Shown here in pieces: positions 1 to 6,899 of a stretch of 64,000 nucleotides of DNA. The position numbers and the translations under genes are program-made. The notes beneath the pieces are model-generated. The model was not told the DNA's origin. It saw only the letters and a list, made by a program, of their open reading frames with translations, and searched no databases. The stretch comes from DASQHY01 sp035602605 (GTDB lineage: Bacteria; Acidobacteriota; Terriglobia; Acidiferrales; UBA7541). Positions within the stretch are counted from its first letter, which is position 1. Each line of letters begins with the position of its first letter. Location of the stretch: positions 62,001 to 126,000 of the forward strand of contig DATNLZ010000037.1 in NCBI GenBank assembly GCA_035602605.1, in the 5' to 3' direction.

Positions 1-361
1 CAAGGAAGACCCCAGTGTGGGCACGGGTCTGGTAGGCGCGCCGGAGTGCGGTGACGTCATGAAGCTACAGATGAAGATTAATCCGCAAACCCAGGTCATC
101 GAGGAAGCGAAGTTCAAGACCTTTGGTTGCGGCTCAGCGATTGCCAGCTCATCGCTCGCTACCGAGTGGGTGAAAGGCAAAACAGTTGATGAGGCACTGT
201 CGATCAAGAATACTGACATCGTACGCGAGCTCAGCCTTCCGCCTGTCAAGATTCACTGCTCGGTCCTGGCAGAGGATGCCATCAAAGCGGCGATCGGCGA
301 TTGGAAGAAGAAGCAGGGCATCGAGGCTCCGGCTGAAGAAAAGGCGTCCGCCAGCCACTAG
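1..361 (+). CDS. iscU: Fe-S cluster scaffold protein IscU (5'-truncated)
   Basis: The reading frame is open from base 2 with no start codon, so the N-terminus lies upstream of the window. The protein is the scaffold on which the IscS cysteine desulfurase builds [2Fe-2S] clusters. Visible family hallmarks are the three ligand cysteines in PECGD, TFGCGSA and KIHCSVLA, and the LPPVK motif directly before the third cysteine, which in the family is the recognition site for the HscA chaperone. Only about 20 N-terminal residues should be missing. It is followed by iscA after 34 bases. iscS and a regulator would be expected just upstream, outside this window. Identification is close to certain. Confidence 0.96.
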   Translation, partial: KEDPSVGTGLVGAPECGDVMKLQMKINPQTQVIEEAKFKTFGCGSAIASSSLATEWVKGKTVDEALSIKNTDIVRELSLPPVKIHCSVLAEDAIKAAIGDWKKKQGIEAPAEEKASASH

Positions 362-395
362 GTTCGTGTAGTGACCGGCGCGTGTAGGGGCCATC

Positions 396-725
396 ATGAT
401 TCATCTAACCGAAAAAGCGGCTACTAAAATTCGCGGTTTGCTTTCGAAAGAAGGGGTCCCTGTCGAGACAGGAGGACTTCGTGTCGGCGTGCAGGGCGGC
501 GGATGCTCCGGCCTGTCCTACGCCATGCGGCTGGAGACCCAGGCGCGCGATCGCGACAAAGTCTTCGAGGAAAACGGCGCACGCCTGTTCGTGGATCCTA
601 AGAGCTATCTGTATCTCCACGAAACCACTCTCGATTATGAGGAAACTTTGATCCGCCAGGGATTTGTGTTCCAAAATCCTCAAGCGGCCCGCAGTTGCGG
701 CTGTGGCAGTTCATTCACGGCGTAA
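396..725 (+). CDS. iscA: A-type Fe-S carrier protein IscA
   Basis: 109 residues, the usual length for the HesB/IscA family, which delivers assembled iron-sulfur clusters to target proteins in the cytoplasm. The three conserved cysteines are present: C37 in GGGCSG, and C101 and C103 in the C-terminal SCGCGSSF motif. It starts at ATG 396 and follows iscU closely, so the two are probably co-transcribed. The transcript probably ends at the intrinsic terminator at 774-810. Among A-type carriers (IscA, ErpA, SufA), the isc context argues for IscA. Confidence 0.92.
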   Translation: MIHLTEKAATKIRGLLSKEGVPVETGGLRVGVQGGGCSGLSYAMRLETQARDRDKVFEENGARLFVDPKSYLYLHETTLDYEETLIRQGFVFQNPQAARSCGCGSSFTA

Positions 726-773
726 CTTTTCTGAGGAGATCGCGGCCCAGGCACTCCAAGATCGGAATCGTTG

Positions 774-810
774 AGTGGTTGGCAGCCGGAACCGCCAGCC
801 ACTTTTTTTT
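774..810 (+). terminator. Rho-independent terminator after iscA
   Basis: AGTGGTTGGC (774-783) pairs with GCCAGCCACT (794-803) to give a 10-bp stem with one G-U wobble and a 10-base loop. It is followed at once by a run of eight T (803-810). This is a textbook intrinsic terminator. It lies inside the isc gene set, between iscA and hscB, and so separates iscU-iscA from the chaperone genes. Confidence 0.85.
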
Positions 811-908
811 CGCCCAATTCAAATTCATGCTGGCCTCAGATTTGAGTTTGCATTTACCCCAGTGAGGAGTACAACGTCTAGGAATTAGCATTTCTAGGAT
901 CTTTAAAA

Positions 909-1601
909 TTGAGCGCCCCTTCTACAAGCGAATCGTCTGCGGCCCCTTGCCGCAATTGTAATGCGCCAACCAATGGCGCACATTTCTGCGCATCTTGCGG
1001 AAAGATTCAACCGCTTTCACCCGGCACAGATTACTTTGCATTCTTCGGCCTCCCGCGCAAGCTGCTCCTGGACACGACTCTACTGGAGCAGCGGTTCCAT
1101 CAATTGAGCTGGAAGCTACACCCTGATAATTTTGTCAACGCCACCGAATCGGAGCGTGAGCTTTCGCTGGATCGCAGTTCGCAATTGAATGATGCCTATC
1201 GCACTCTCCGCGAATTGTTGAGACGCGTCGAGTATTTGCTGGGGATCGAGGGTATGCGCAACGAGGGAGCGAGCAAGCAGCAGGCCCCCCCGGAATTGCT
1301 CGACGAAGTCTTCGCGCTGAATGAATCGCTCGATGAGCTGCGTGAAGCCAATGCCCGCGGCGGCAATACCAGTGCGATCCGCGCTCGCCTTGCAGAGGCG
1401 CACATAAACTTTGAAAAAAAGCGCAGCGAAATCGACGAGCAGCTTCGCGCCCTCTGTGCGCAGTGGGATCAGGCTCTTGACGGCGATGCCGACCGCGCCG
1501 CGCGCATGAAACTAATGACGCAAATGAACGAGCTCCTCAATCGTCGCTCGTATATCCGTAACCTTGTCGCTGGCGTACAGAAAGAATTGGTTGAGGCCTA
1601 A
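909..1601 (+). CDS. hscB: Fe-S co-chaperone HscB with N-terminal zinc-ribbon
   Basis: 230-residue J-protein that presents IscU to HscA and stimulates its ATPase. The N-terminus carries two CxxC pairs (C14/C17 and C27/C30), a zinc-ribbon absent from E. coli HscB but known in mitochondrial HSCB-type proteins. The J domain spans about residues 41-115 with the essential HPD at 71-73 (HPDNF). The rest is the helical HSCB C-terminal domain. The only start that keeps the zinc-ribbon intact is TTG at 909, preceded by AGGAT at 896-900. hscA begins 9 bases downstream. The upstream terminator at 774-810 implies its own promoter in 811-908, where I see no strong -35/-10 pair. Confidence 0.9.
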   Translation: MSAPSTSESSAAPCRNCNAPTNGAHFCASCGKIQPLSPGTDYFAFFGLPRKLLLDTTLLEQRFHQLSWKLHPDNFVNATESERELSLDRSSQLNDAYRTLRELLRRVEYLLGIEGMRNEGASKQQAPPELLDEVFALNESLDELREANARGGNTSAIRARLAEAHINFEKKRSEIDEQLRALCAQWDQALDGDADRAARMKLMTQMNELLNRRSYIRNLVAGVQKELVEA

Positions 1602-1609
1602 AATAAATT

Positions 1610-3451
1610 ATGTCGCGCGTCGTCGGAATTGATCTCGGCACAACCTATAGTCTGGTCGCCTATCTTGACCAGAAGACCGGCAAGCCAAAGTGTATCCCCG
1701 GCCCGTATGGCGAAACTCTGTGCCCCTCGGTCGTGAGCCTCGATCCTGATGGCAGTATCATCGTGGGTGAGCCCGCTCGGCGCCGCCTGCTGACCCAGCC
1801 TGACCGTACGATCTACTCTGTCAAGCGGCTCATGGGTCGGGGTGTAGCCGACGTGCAGGATGAGCTAAAGGTTTTTCCGTTTCGCATCGATCCGGCAAGC
1901 AAAACTGTGATTCGCGTTCAATTAGGGCACCGTGTTTTCACGCCGCCTGAAATTTCATCCTTTATCCTGCGCGAGCTTCGCAATTGGGCAGAAGCGCATT
2001 TCAAAGAACCCGTAAGTCGCGCGGTTATTACCGTTCCAGCTTATTTCAATGATTCGCAACGGCAGGCCACCAAAGATGCCGGGCGTCTTGCTGGGCTCGA
2101 GGTCCTGCGGCTGGTCAACGAGCCAACGGCTGCCGCGCTTGCCTATGGCTTGCACGAGCAGCAACGCGGACGCGTCTCCGTTTACGATTTTGGTGGCGGC
2201 ACGTTTGATATTTCCATCCTGAAATTAATTTCAACGGCCGAAGGTGATATCTATCAGGTGCTCTCTACAAATGGTGACACACATCTTGGTGGCGATGACA
2301 TCGACTTAATGATGCAGCGAGTCGTTCGCGATGAGATCCGCTATGCCTATCAGTTTGACATCACCACCGACCCGTCCGCCGTTCAGAAGCTTCGCAAAGA
2401 GCTTATTTCCGTCAAACACAAACTCTCGACTGCCGACCGAGTACCCTTTCGCTTTCCGTTGCCGAGCGGGAAACTTTACCATCGCGATTTTGTCCGCTCG
2501 GAGTTTGAATCTTGGATTCGGCCGATCATCGATCGCACGATGGTTCCCGTGAAACAAGCACTGAGCGATGCCCAGCTTCAGCGATCCGATATAGAAGCGG
2601 TGGTGCTCGTCGGCGGTTCAACACGCATTCCACTGGTTCGCCGCACTGTTGAGGAATTCTTCGGGCGTCGCGCGCATGCTGAACTCGATCCCGACGAAGT
2701 TGTTGCGCTCGGTGCTGCCGTCCAAGCTAATATTCTTGGAAGTGGCGTCAAACATATGTTGTTGCTCGACGTGACTCCGCTCTCGCTGGGTATTGAAACG
2801 TACGGTGGGGCAGTGGCAAAAATCATCACGCGTAATTCCACCATCCCCGCGAGTGCGCAAGAGCTTTACACCACCGGCGTAGACAACCAGACTGGAATTG
2901 ATATCCACGTTCTTCAAGGGGAACGTGAGTTGGCTAAAGATTGCCGCTCGCTCGCGCGTTTCTCTTTGAAGATCCCACCCGGTCCTGCAGGACTTGCCCG
3001 CGTTGAGGTAAAATTTCTAATCGATGCCAATGGCATCCTGCAAGTTGCTGCTCGCGATACGCGCTCCGGCGAACTGCGCACCATCGAAGTTCAACCGAGT
3101 TATGGCATCGCCGATGCCGATATAGAGCGCATGCTCGAGGAATCGATTGAGCATGCCGAAGAGGATTTTGCCGAGCGCCAGGTAATCGAAGCGCGCACTG
3201 AGTCCGAGGCGATTCTGAACGCTACAGCTAAATCGCTTGCACATGAGGCGGCGTCCGGGCTTAGCGCTGAGGAGCGTCGCAAGATTGAGGCGAGCCAGAC
3301 CGAGTTACGCGCAGCCGCGCAGGGCACAGATTATAAACTCATCCGCAGCAGAATTGGCGACCTTAATCAAGCCACGATGCTTCTCGCGGAAATGATTATG
3401 AATAGCGCACTGTCCACGGCACTTGAAGGGAAGCGTGTAGCCGAGGTTTAG
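1610..3451 (+). CDS. hscA: Hsp70-family chaperone HscA
   Basis: 613-residue cytoplasmic Hsp70 specialised for moving clusters from IscU to acceptors. The N-terminal ATPase motifs are present: GIDLGTTYS near residue 6, YDFGGGTFD near 197, and the adenosine motif LVGGSTRIP near 332. The substrate-binding half follows (DVTPLSLGIETYGG onward) with a helical lid. The length fits HscA and is shorter than DnaK. The position between hscB and a [2Fe-2S] ferredoxin supports HscA over DnaK. The start is ATG 1610, 9 bases after hscB, so translation is probably coupled. Confidence 0.94.
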   Translation: MSRVVGIDLGTTYSLVAYLDQKTGKPKCIPGPYGETLCPSVVSLDPDGSIIVGEPARRRLLTQPDRTIYSVKRLMGRGVADVQDELKVFPFRIDPASKTVIRVQLGHRVFTPPEISSFILRELRNWAEAHFKEPVSRAVITVPAYFNDSQRQATKDAGRLAGLEVLRLVNEPTAAALAYGLHEQQRGRVSVYDFGGGTFDISILKLISTAEGDIYQVLSTNGDTHLGGDDIDLMMQRVVRDEIRYAYQFDITTDPSAVQKLRKELISVKHKLSTADRVPFRFPLPSGKLYHRDFVRSEFESWIRPIIDRTMVPVKQALSDAQLQRSDIEAVVLVGGSTRIPLVRRTVEEFFGRRAHAELDPDEVVALGAAVQANILGSGVKHMLLLDVTPLSLGIETYGGAVAKIITRNSTIPASAQELYTTGVDNQTGIDIHVLQGERELAKDCRSLARFSLKIPPGPAGLARVEVKFLIDANGILQVAARDTRSGELRTIEVQPSYGIADADIERMLEESIEHAEEDFAERQVIEARTESEAILNATAKSLAHEAASGLSAEERRKIEASQTELRAAAQGTDYKLIRSRIGDLNQATMLLAEMIMNSALSTALEGKRVAEV

Positions 3452-3512
3452 TTCTTTTTCCCCGGAGCCGGTCTTTTCGCCCACTCCGTCGCAGTTAGGA
3501 AGGGGGCCTGCC

Positions 3513-3923
3513 ATGGGCGGCCAAAATCCGTATATCGAAGAAGTTAAATACAAGCCAGCCACAAAAAAGTTTAAGGTGACGTTCGCCCGCGAAGGAAAAA
3601 CCGTCGAAATTGATCCCGAGAAGATTCCGTATGGTCATGACGGCTTACCCGGAAGCATTCTAGACATCGCCACCGGCGCGCATGTAGGACTCGACCATGC
3701 TTGTGGCGGAGTCTGCGCCTGCTCCACGTGTCACGTCATCGTTCATCAAGGCCTGGAATCCTGCAACGAGGCTACCGATGCGGAGTACGATCAACTCGAT
3801 GAAGCTCCTGGCATCACCCCGAAATCGCGCCTGGGCTGCCAGTGCGTTCCTGACGGCACGCAGGATTTAGTTGTGGAAATCCCGGATTGGAATAAAAATT
3901 ATGCGAAGGAAGCCGATCACTAA
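3513..3923 (+). CDS. fdx: isc-type [2Fe-2S] ferredoxin
   Basis: 136-residue adrenodoxin-like ferredoxin that supplies electrons to cluster assembly. The cluster ligands fit the pattern C64-x5-C70-x2-C73 plus C109 in LGCQC. A further cysteine (C68) sits inside the loop, as in other isc ferredoxins. An N-terminal extension of about 20 residues precedes the ferredoxin fold. A purine-rich Shine-Dalgarno sequence (AGGAAGGGGG) lies upstream of ATG 3513. It is the fifth isc gene in order and is followed by iscX. Confidence 0.93.
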   Translation: MGGQNPYIEEVKYKPATKKFKVTFAREGKTVEIDPEKIPYGHDGLPGSILDIATGAHVGLDHACGGVCACSTCHVIVHQGLESCNEATDAEYDQLDEAPGITPKSRLGCQCVPDGTQDLVVEIPDWNKNYAKEADH

Positions 3924-4008
3924 AATAAATCCATTTTGTTGAAGCACAATCGCGTCTTAGGCCTGCTACAAAACGTTTTGCGTATCGAACTAAAAAGAGG
4001 AGAGGTTG

Positions 4009-4230
4009 ATGCCGGCCAACTTTGATTGGGACGATACCGAAGAAATTGGAATCCAACTAGCCGAGAAGCATCCGGGCGTCGACCCGCTCACCATCCGCTT
4101 CACCGATCTCCACAAATGGATCTGCGAGCTTCCCGGCTTCACCGGAGACCCAAAAGCCTCGAACGAAGGCAAGCTCGAAGCCGCGCAAATGGCTTGGCAT
4201 GAGGAGTTTAAAGACAGTCAAGGTTCTTAG
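4009..4230 (+). CDS. iscX: Fe-S assembly protein IscX
   Basis: 73-residue acidic protein, full length for IscX (YfhJ), a small regulator that binds IscS and may adjust iron delivery. The conserved FDWDD start and the family pattern KHPGVDPLTIRFTDL are visible. ATG 4009 is preferred over the TTG three bases earlier because the strong ribosome-binding site GAGGAGAGG (3997-4005) is better spaced for it. It is the last gene of the isc set. Confidence 0.92.
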   Translation: MPANFDWDDTEEIGIQLAEKHPGVDPLTIRFTDLHKWICELPGFTGDPKASNEGKLEAAQMAWHEEFKDSQGS

Positions 4231-4400
4231 CGCCCGAGCTAACGATTGCCAAATTTTTGGCTGCTGCTGTGAGTCCTGCCCCGCCGCGATCTGGAAGACC
4301 GGTCCTTCACTAAAAGTCCTGCCGACGAAATACCGAGGCAAGCGCAGCGAAGGAATACCTGTTTGAATTGTGGACAACTTGCGGCGCCTATGGCCTTCTC

Positions 4401-4430
4401 TTGACGGGTATACGATCTCCAGATTACGAT
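4401..4430 (+). promoter_or_regulatory. Possible sigma-70 promoter of the secreted hydrolase
   Basis: TTGACG (4401-4406) and TACGAT (4425-4430) are separated by 18 bases. The distance to the hydrolase start at 4496 is about 65 bases, and GAGGAG (4485-4490) is a good ribosome-binding site. This is a consensus match only. Confidence 0.3.
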
Positions 4431-4495
4431 CGCCCGTGCGATCCCCTCCACAACGGGGGCAGCGCCCCCTTTGCAGGTATCTACGAGGAGACTGC

Positions 4496-6472
4496 ATGCC
4501 CAAGACGACGCGGTTCAGCGGCAGCAGGTTCCGCCTACAAACGCTCCTGTGCGTGGCCCTCACCGCCCTTGCGCTGGCCCTCACGAACAGTGCCTCGGCA
4601 AACCCCAGTGAGCCGATTGGCACCTGGTACCTGAACGGCAACAACTATCGCATCAGCCTCTCCATAGGAGCGGGCGGCGCTCCGAACACGTACGTCGGAA
4701 CGCTGACCAACGAGAACGGCGGAGCCGAAACGGTCGACAACATCGCGTGGAACGACGGCGCGCACCGCCTGCGGTTCCGTCGGGTCGGCCCGGCTTTCTG
4801 GCAGTGGTACAACACCGGTGTGCAGGACGGCGTCATGGTCGGTCGCTTCTCGCACAGCGGGACCTTGTCCGCGCAGCCTGCACTTTCCGAGTACCGATAT
4901 CACGCGACTGGATGGAACAGCACCTACTTCGACCAGGCGCTGACGCCGCGGGTCTTCGAATTGGTCATAAACACAACGTATCGAGGGCGGCTGCGCATCG
5001 ATGCCTCTCCCGAGGGCGGCGTCGGATTCTCCGGGAGACTAAAGGTCTATTCGACGACCACCGGACGCTCCGCCGGGGAAGAGCTCGAATATGACGTCCA
5101 GGTCACCCAGTGGGACGGGACGAACCTGAAGTTCACCCGTCGCGGCCCGGCGTTCACGCAGCTCTACAACGGCGTGGCCAGCGGACGCTCCGTCTCAGGC
5201 ACGTTTACGCACAATGGCGCGGGAGCCTATCCGTGGAGCGGCACGCGCGCCGAAGTGCTCACCTATGGCTACGGGATGAGCAAGGGCCCTGCGGGACGAC
5301 AGCAGTGGCAGGATCGCACCCGTCGGCAATTGGCTCACCTGATGATGGCGGATAATCCGCTGCCCGGGCTACCCGCGGTGACAACGGTGGCGGTAAATCA
5401 GCCGCCGATTTCATCGGCGGCCTTGCCGTCCGAGCGCGACGATGATCCCGCGCGCTGGGCGCAGAACTACACCCGGACGGAACTGCGGCTCACATACACC
5501 TTTCCGGCCGACGCGTATGGAAAGACTCCGTCCGCGCGGATCGTTCACGTGCAGCTCGCGGTGCCAACCACCATCCCGCCCCCCGGCGGGAAGTATCCCG
5601 CGGTGCTCGCAGTGAACGGCCACGGCGGAAGCGCCTGGAAAATGCTCAATCCGGACGACGCCCACTGGTACGGCGATTCCTTCGCCAGGCGCGGATTCGT
5701 GGTGATGGCGGTGGACATCTCGCACCGCCCTCTCGGAGACCGTCAGGCTCCCTACATGGGCGCGCCTCTCTATGGAGACACGACGACCGGCGACGATTCC
5801 TTGCACGGAAACGATGTGCACCCATCGATCAAGGCGCTCGGTTTCGACTCCGATTGGGAAGAGGACGGGGAGCGAGCCTGGGACGCCATGCGCGCTCTCG
5901 ACTATCTCCTCTTCAGGCCCAACGTCGACACGGCGCGAGTCCTGGTCACCGGACTTTCCATGGGCGGCGAGATCACGACCATCGTCGGAGGTCTCGATTC
6001 GCGCCTGGCCATGAGCATTCCGACGGGGTTCTCGCCCGATCTTGGCGTGATGATCTACAACGGCAACCATCCCTGCTGGCAATGGCTCTATGGTGACGTT
6101 CGCGAGTACGTCGACACGGCCGACTTCTACGCTCTTACCGCGCCACGGCCGCTTATCGTGCAGACGGGGAAGGTGGACCACACGTTTTCGGCATTCTCGT
6201 CACCGTTCGCTGCCGACAAGCAGGTTGCCCGGCGCGCGCGCACCGCGTATGGAGGGGAGACGGCGAATTTCCTGCACTATCTGCACTACGACGGGCACCG
6301 TTATCACGTCGGCGACGTCAACCCGACCCACGCCACGGAAGCGGACGTGCGGATCCCCGAAGTGATTGCTCCCACTGCTGTTTGGTCGCCCGACTGGTCG
6401 TCCGATGCACGGACCCGTTCGCGGCAGTGCACGCTCTTCCAGTGCGTCGCATTTTTCCTGAGACAGCGATAG
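4496..6472 (+). CDS. Secreted alpha/beta-hydrolase (probable carbohydrate esterase) with duplicated N-terminal domain
   Basis: 658 residues from ATG 4496, chosen because it follows GAGGAG by 5 bases and begins a clear Sec signal peptide (hydrophobic core LLCVALTALALALT). Residues about 41-122 and 155-242 look like two copies of a beta-rich domain: both contain RGPAF or VGPAF, then YN, then a [RT]F[ST]H.G motif. The C-terminal half (about 290-640) is an alpha/beta hydrolase with nucleophile Ser488 in GLSMGGE, probable acid Asp561 in GKVDHTF, and probable His601 or His604 in HYDGHRYHVGD. This resembles dienelactone-hydrolase / acetyl-xylan-esterase-like enzymes, but the substrate is not determinable here. 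The gene is visibly richer in G+C than its neighbours and is flanked by a gene remnant, which suggests acquisition. Confidence 0.75.
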   Translation: MPKTTRFSGSRFRLQTLLCVALTALALALTNSASANPSEPIGTWYLNGNNYRISLSIGAGGAPNTYVGTLTNENGGAETVDNIAWNDGAHRLRFRRVGPAFWQWYNTGVQDGVMVGRFSHSGTLSAQPALSEYRYHATGWNSTYFDQALTPRVFELVINTTYRGRLRIDASPEGGVGFSGRLKVYSTTTGRSAGEELEYDVQVTQWDGTNLKFTRRGPAFTQLYNGVASGRSVSGTFTHNGAGAYPWSGTRAEVLTYGYGMSKGPAGRQQWQDRTRRQLAHLMMADNPLPGLPAVTTVAVNQPPISSAALPSERDDDPARWAQNYTRTELRLTYTFPADAYGKTPSARIVHVQLAVPTTIPPPGGKYPAVLAVNGHGGSAWKMLNPDDAHWYGDSFARRGFVVMAVDISHRPLGDRQAPYMGAPLYGDTTTGDDSLHGNDVHPSIKALGFDSDWEEDGERAWDAMRALDYLLFRPNVDTARVLVTGLSMGGEITTIVGGLDSRLAMSIPTGFSPDLGVMIYNGNHPCWQWLYGDVREYVDTADFYALTAPRPLIVQTGKVDHTFSAFSSPFAADKQVARRARTAYGGETANFLHYLHYDGHRYHVGDVNPTHATEADVRIPEVIAPTAVWSPDWSSDARTRSRQCTLFQCVAFFLRQR

Positions 6473-6479
6473 CAGCGGT

Positions 6480-6656
6480 TCATCTGGCGAAAACTACGTG
6501 AAGACAGATCAGATGCGTTATATCGTGAGTTTTCAGGGCAATCGCATGACCCTCCGAACGCCACCCTTCCTGAAGGGCGGAGTGAAATTAGCCAATCAGG
6601 AACTCGTTTGGGAGCGTGTGAAGCCGGAGACGCCCGGCCCGTTAGATCGAAACTGA
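6480..6656 (+). pseudogene. 3' remnant of a lipocalin-like domain gene
   Basis: The frame ending at TGA 6654-6656 encodes about 58 residues with no credible start. It contains TDQMRYIVSFQGNRMTLRTP and ends LANQELVWERVKP. This is the C-terminal strand pattern of lipocalin-like (Lipocalin_5 type) proteins, where a TDQVRYF-like stretch and a LTLRTPP-like stretch precede a final LxWERVK. The rest of such a protein (about 100 residues) is missing; the sequence immediately upstream is the end of the secreted hydrolase. I infer that a resident gene was truncated when the hydrolase arrived. The similarity is from memory of the family, not from a search. Confidence 0.6.
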
Positions 6657-6671
6657 CCCGCGACCGAAAAC

Positions 6672-6704
6672 TTGACAGACTTTCCGAAACCCGGCATCTT
6701 AGAT
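6672..6704 (+). promoter_or_regulatory. Possible tRNA-Glu promoter
   Basis: A perfect -35 hexamer TTGACA (6672-6677) lies 49 bases before the mature tRNA. The -10 is weak: CATCTT lies at the 17-base spacing, and the better TAGATT (6700-6705) is too far. This is a candidate only. Confidence 0.3.
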
Positions 6705-6726
6705 TACGCTAAGTTTCTGCGTCGTC

Positions 6727-6801
6727 GGCGCTATGGTGCAACGGTTAGCACGTAGCCCTTTCAAGGCTAAAATGCGGGTTCGATTCCCGCTAGCGCTACC
6801 A
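6727..6801 (+). tRNA. tRNA-Glu (anticodon TTC)
   Basis: 75 bases fold as a full cloverleaf. The acceptor is GGCGCTA / TAGCGCT, the D stem GTGC / GCAC, and the anticodon stem TAGCC / GGCTA with loop CTTTCAA giving anticodon TTC (6760-6762). The T stem is GCGGG / CCCGC with loop TTCGATT, followed by A73 and an encoded CCA (6799-6801). The first acceptor pair is a G-U wobble. The anticodon reads GAA/GAG glutamate codons. Confidence 0.93.
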
Positions 6802-6899
6802 CTTCTGGTTTCCTCCCCCACTGCAAGTGAGAGTTCCTATGATCAGCAAACCATCCATAATTAGCGCCGCTATCGATAAAGCGGCGATCATCGATAAAT

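Noticed and set aside
5411..6181. 256-codon minus-strand frame inside the secreted hydrolase
   Set aside because: It is an Arg/Val/His-rich shadow of a G+C-rich gene.
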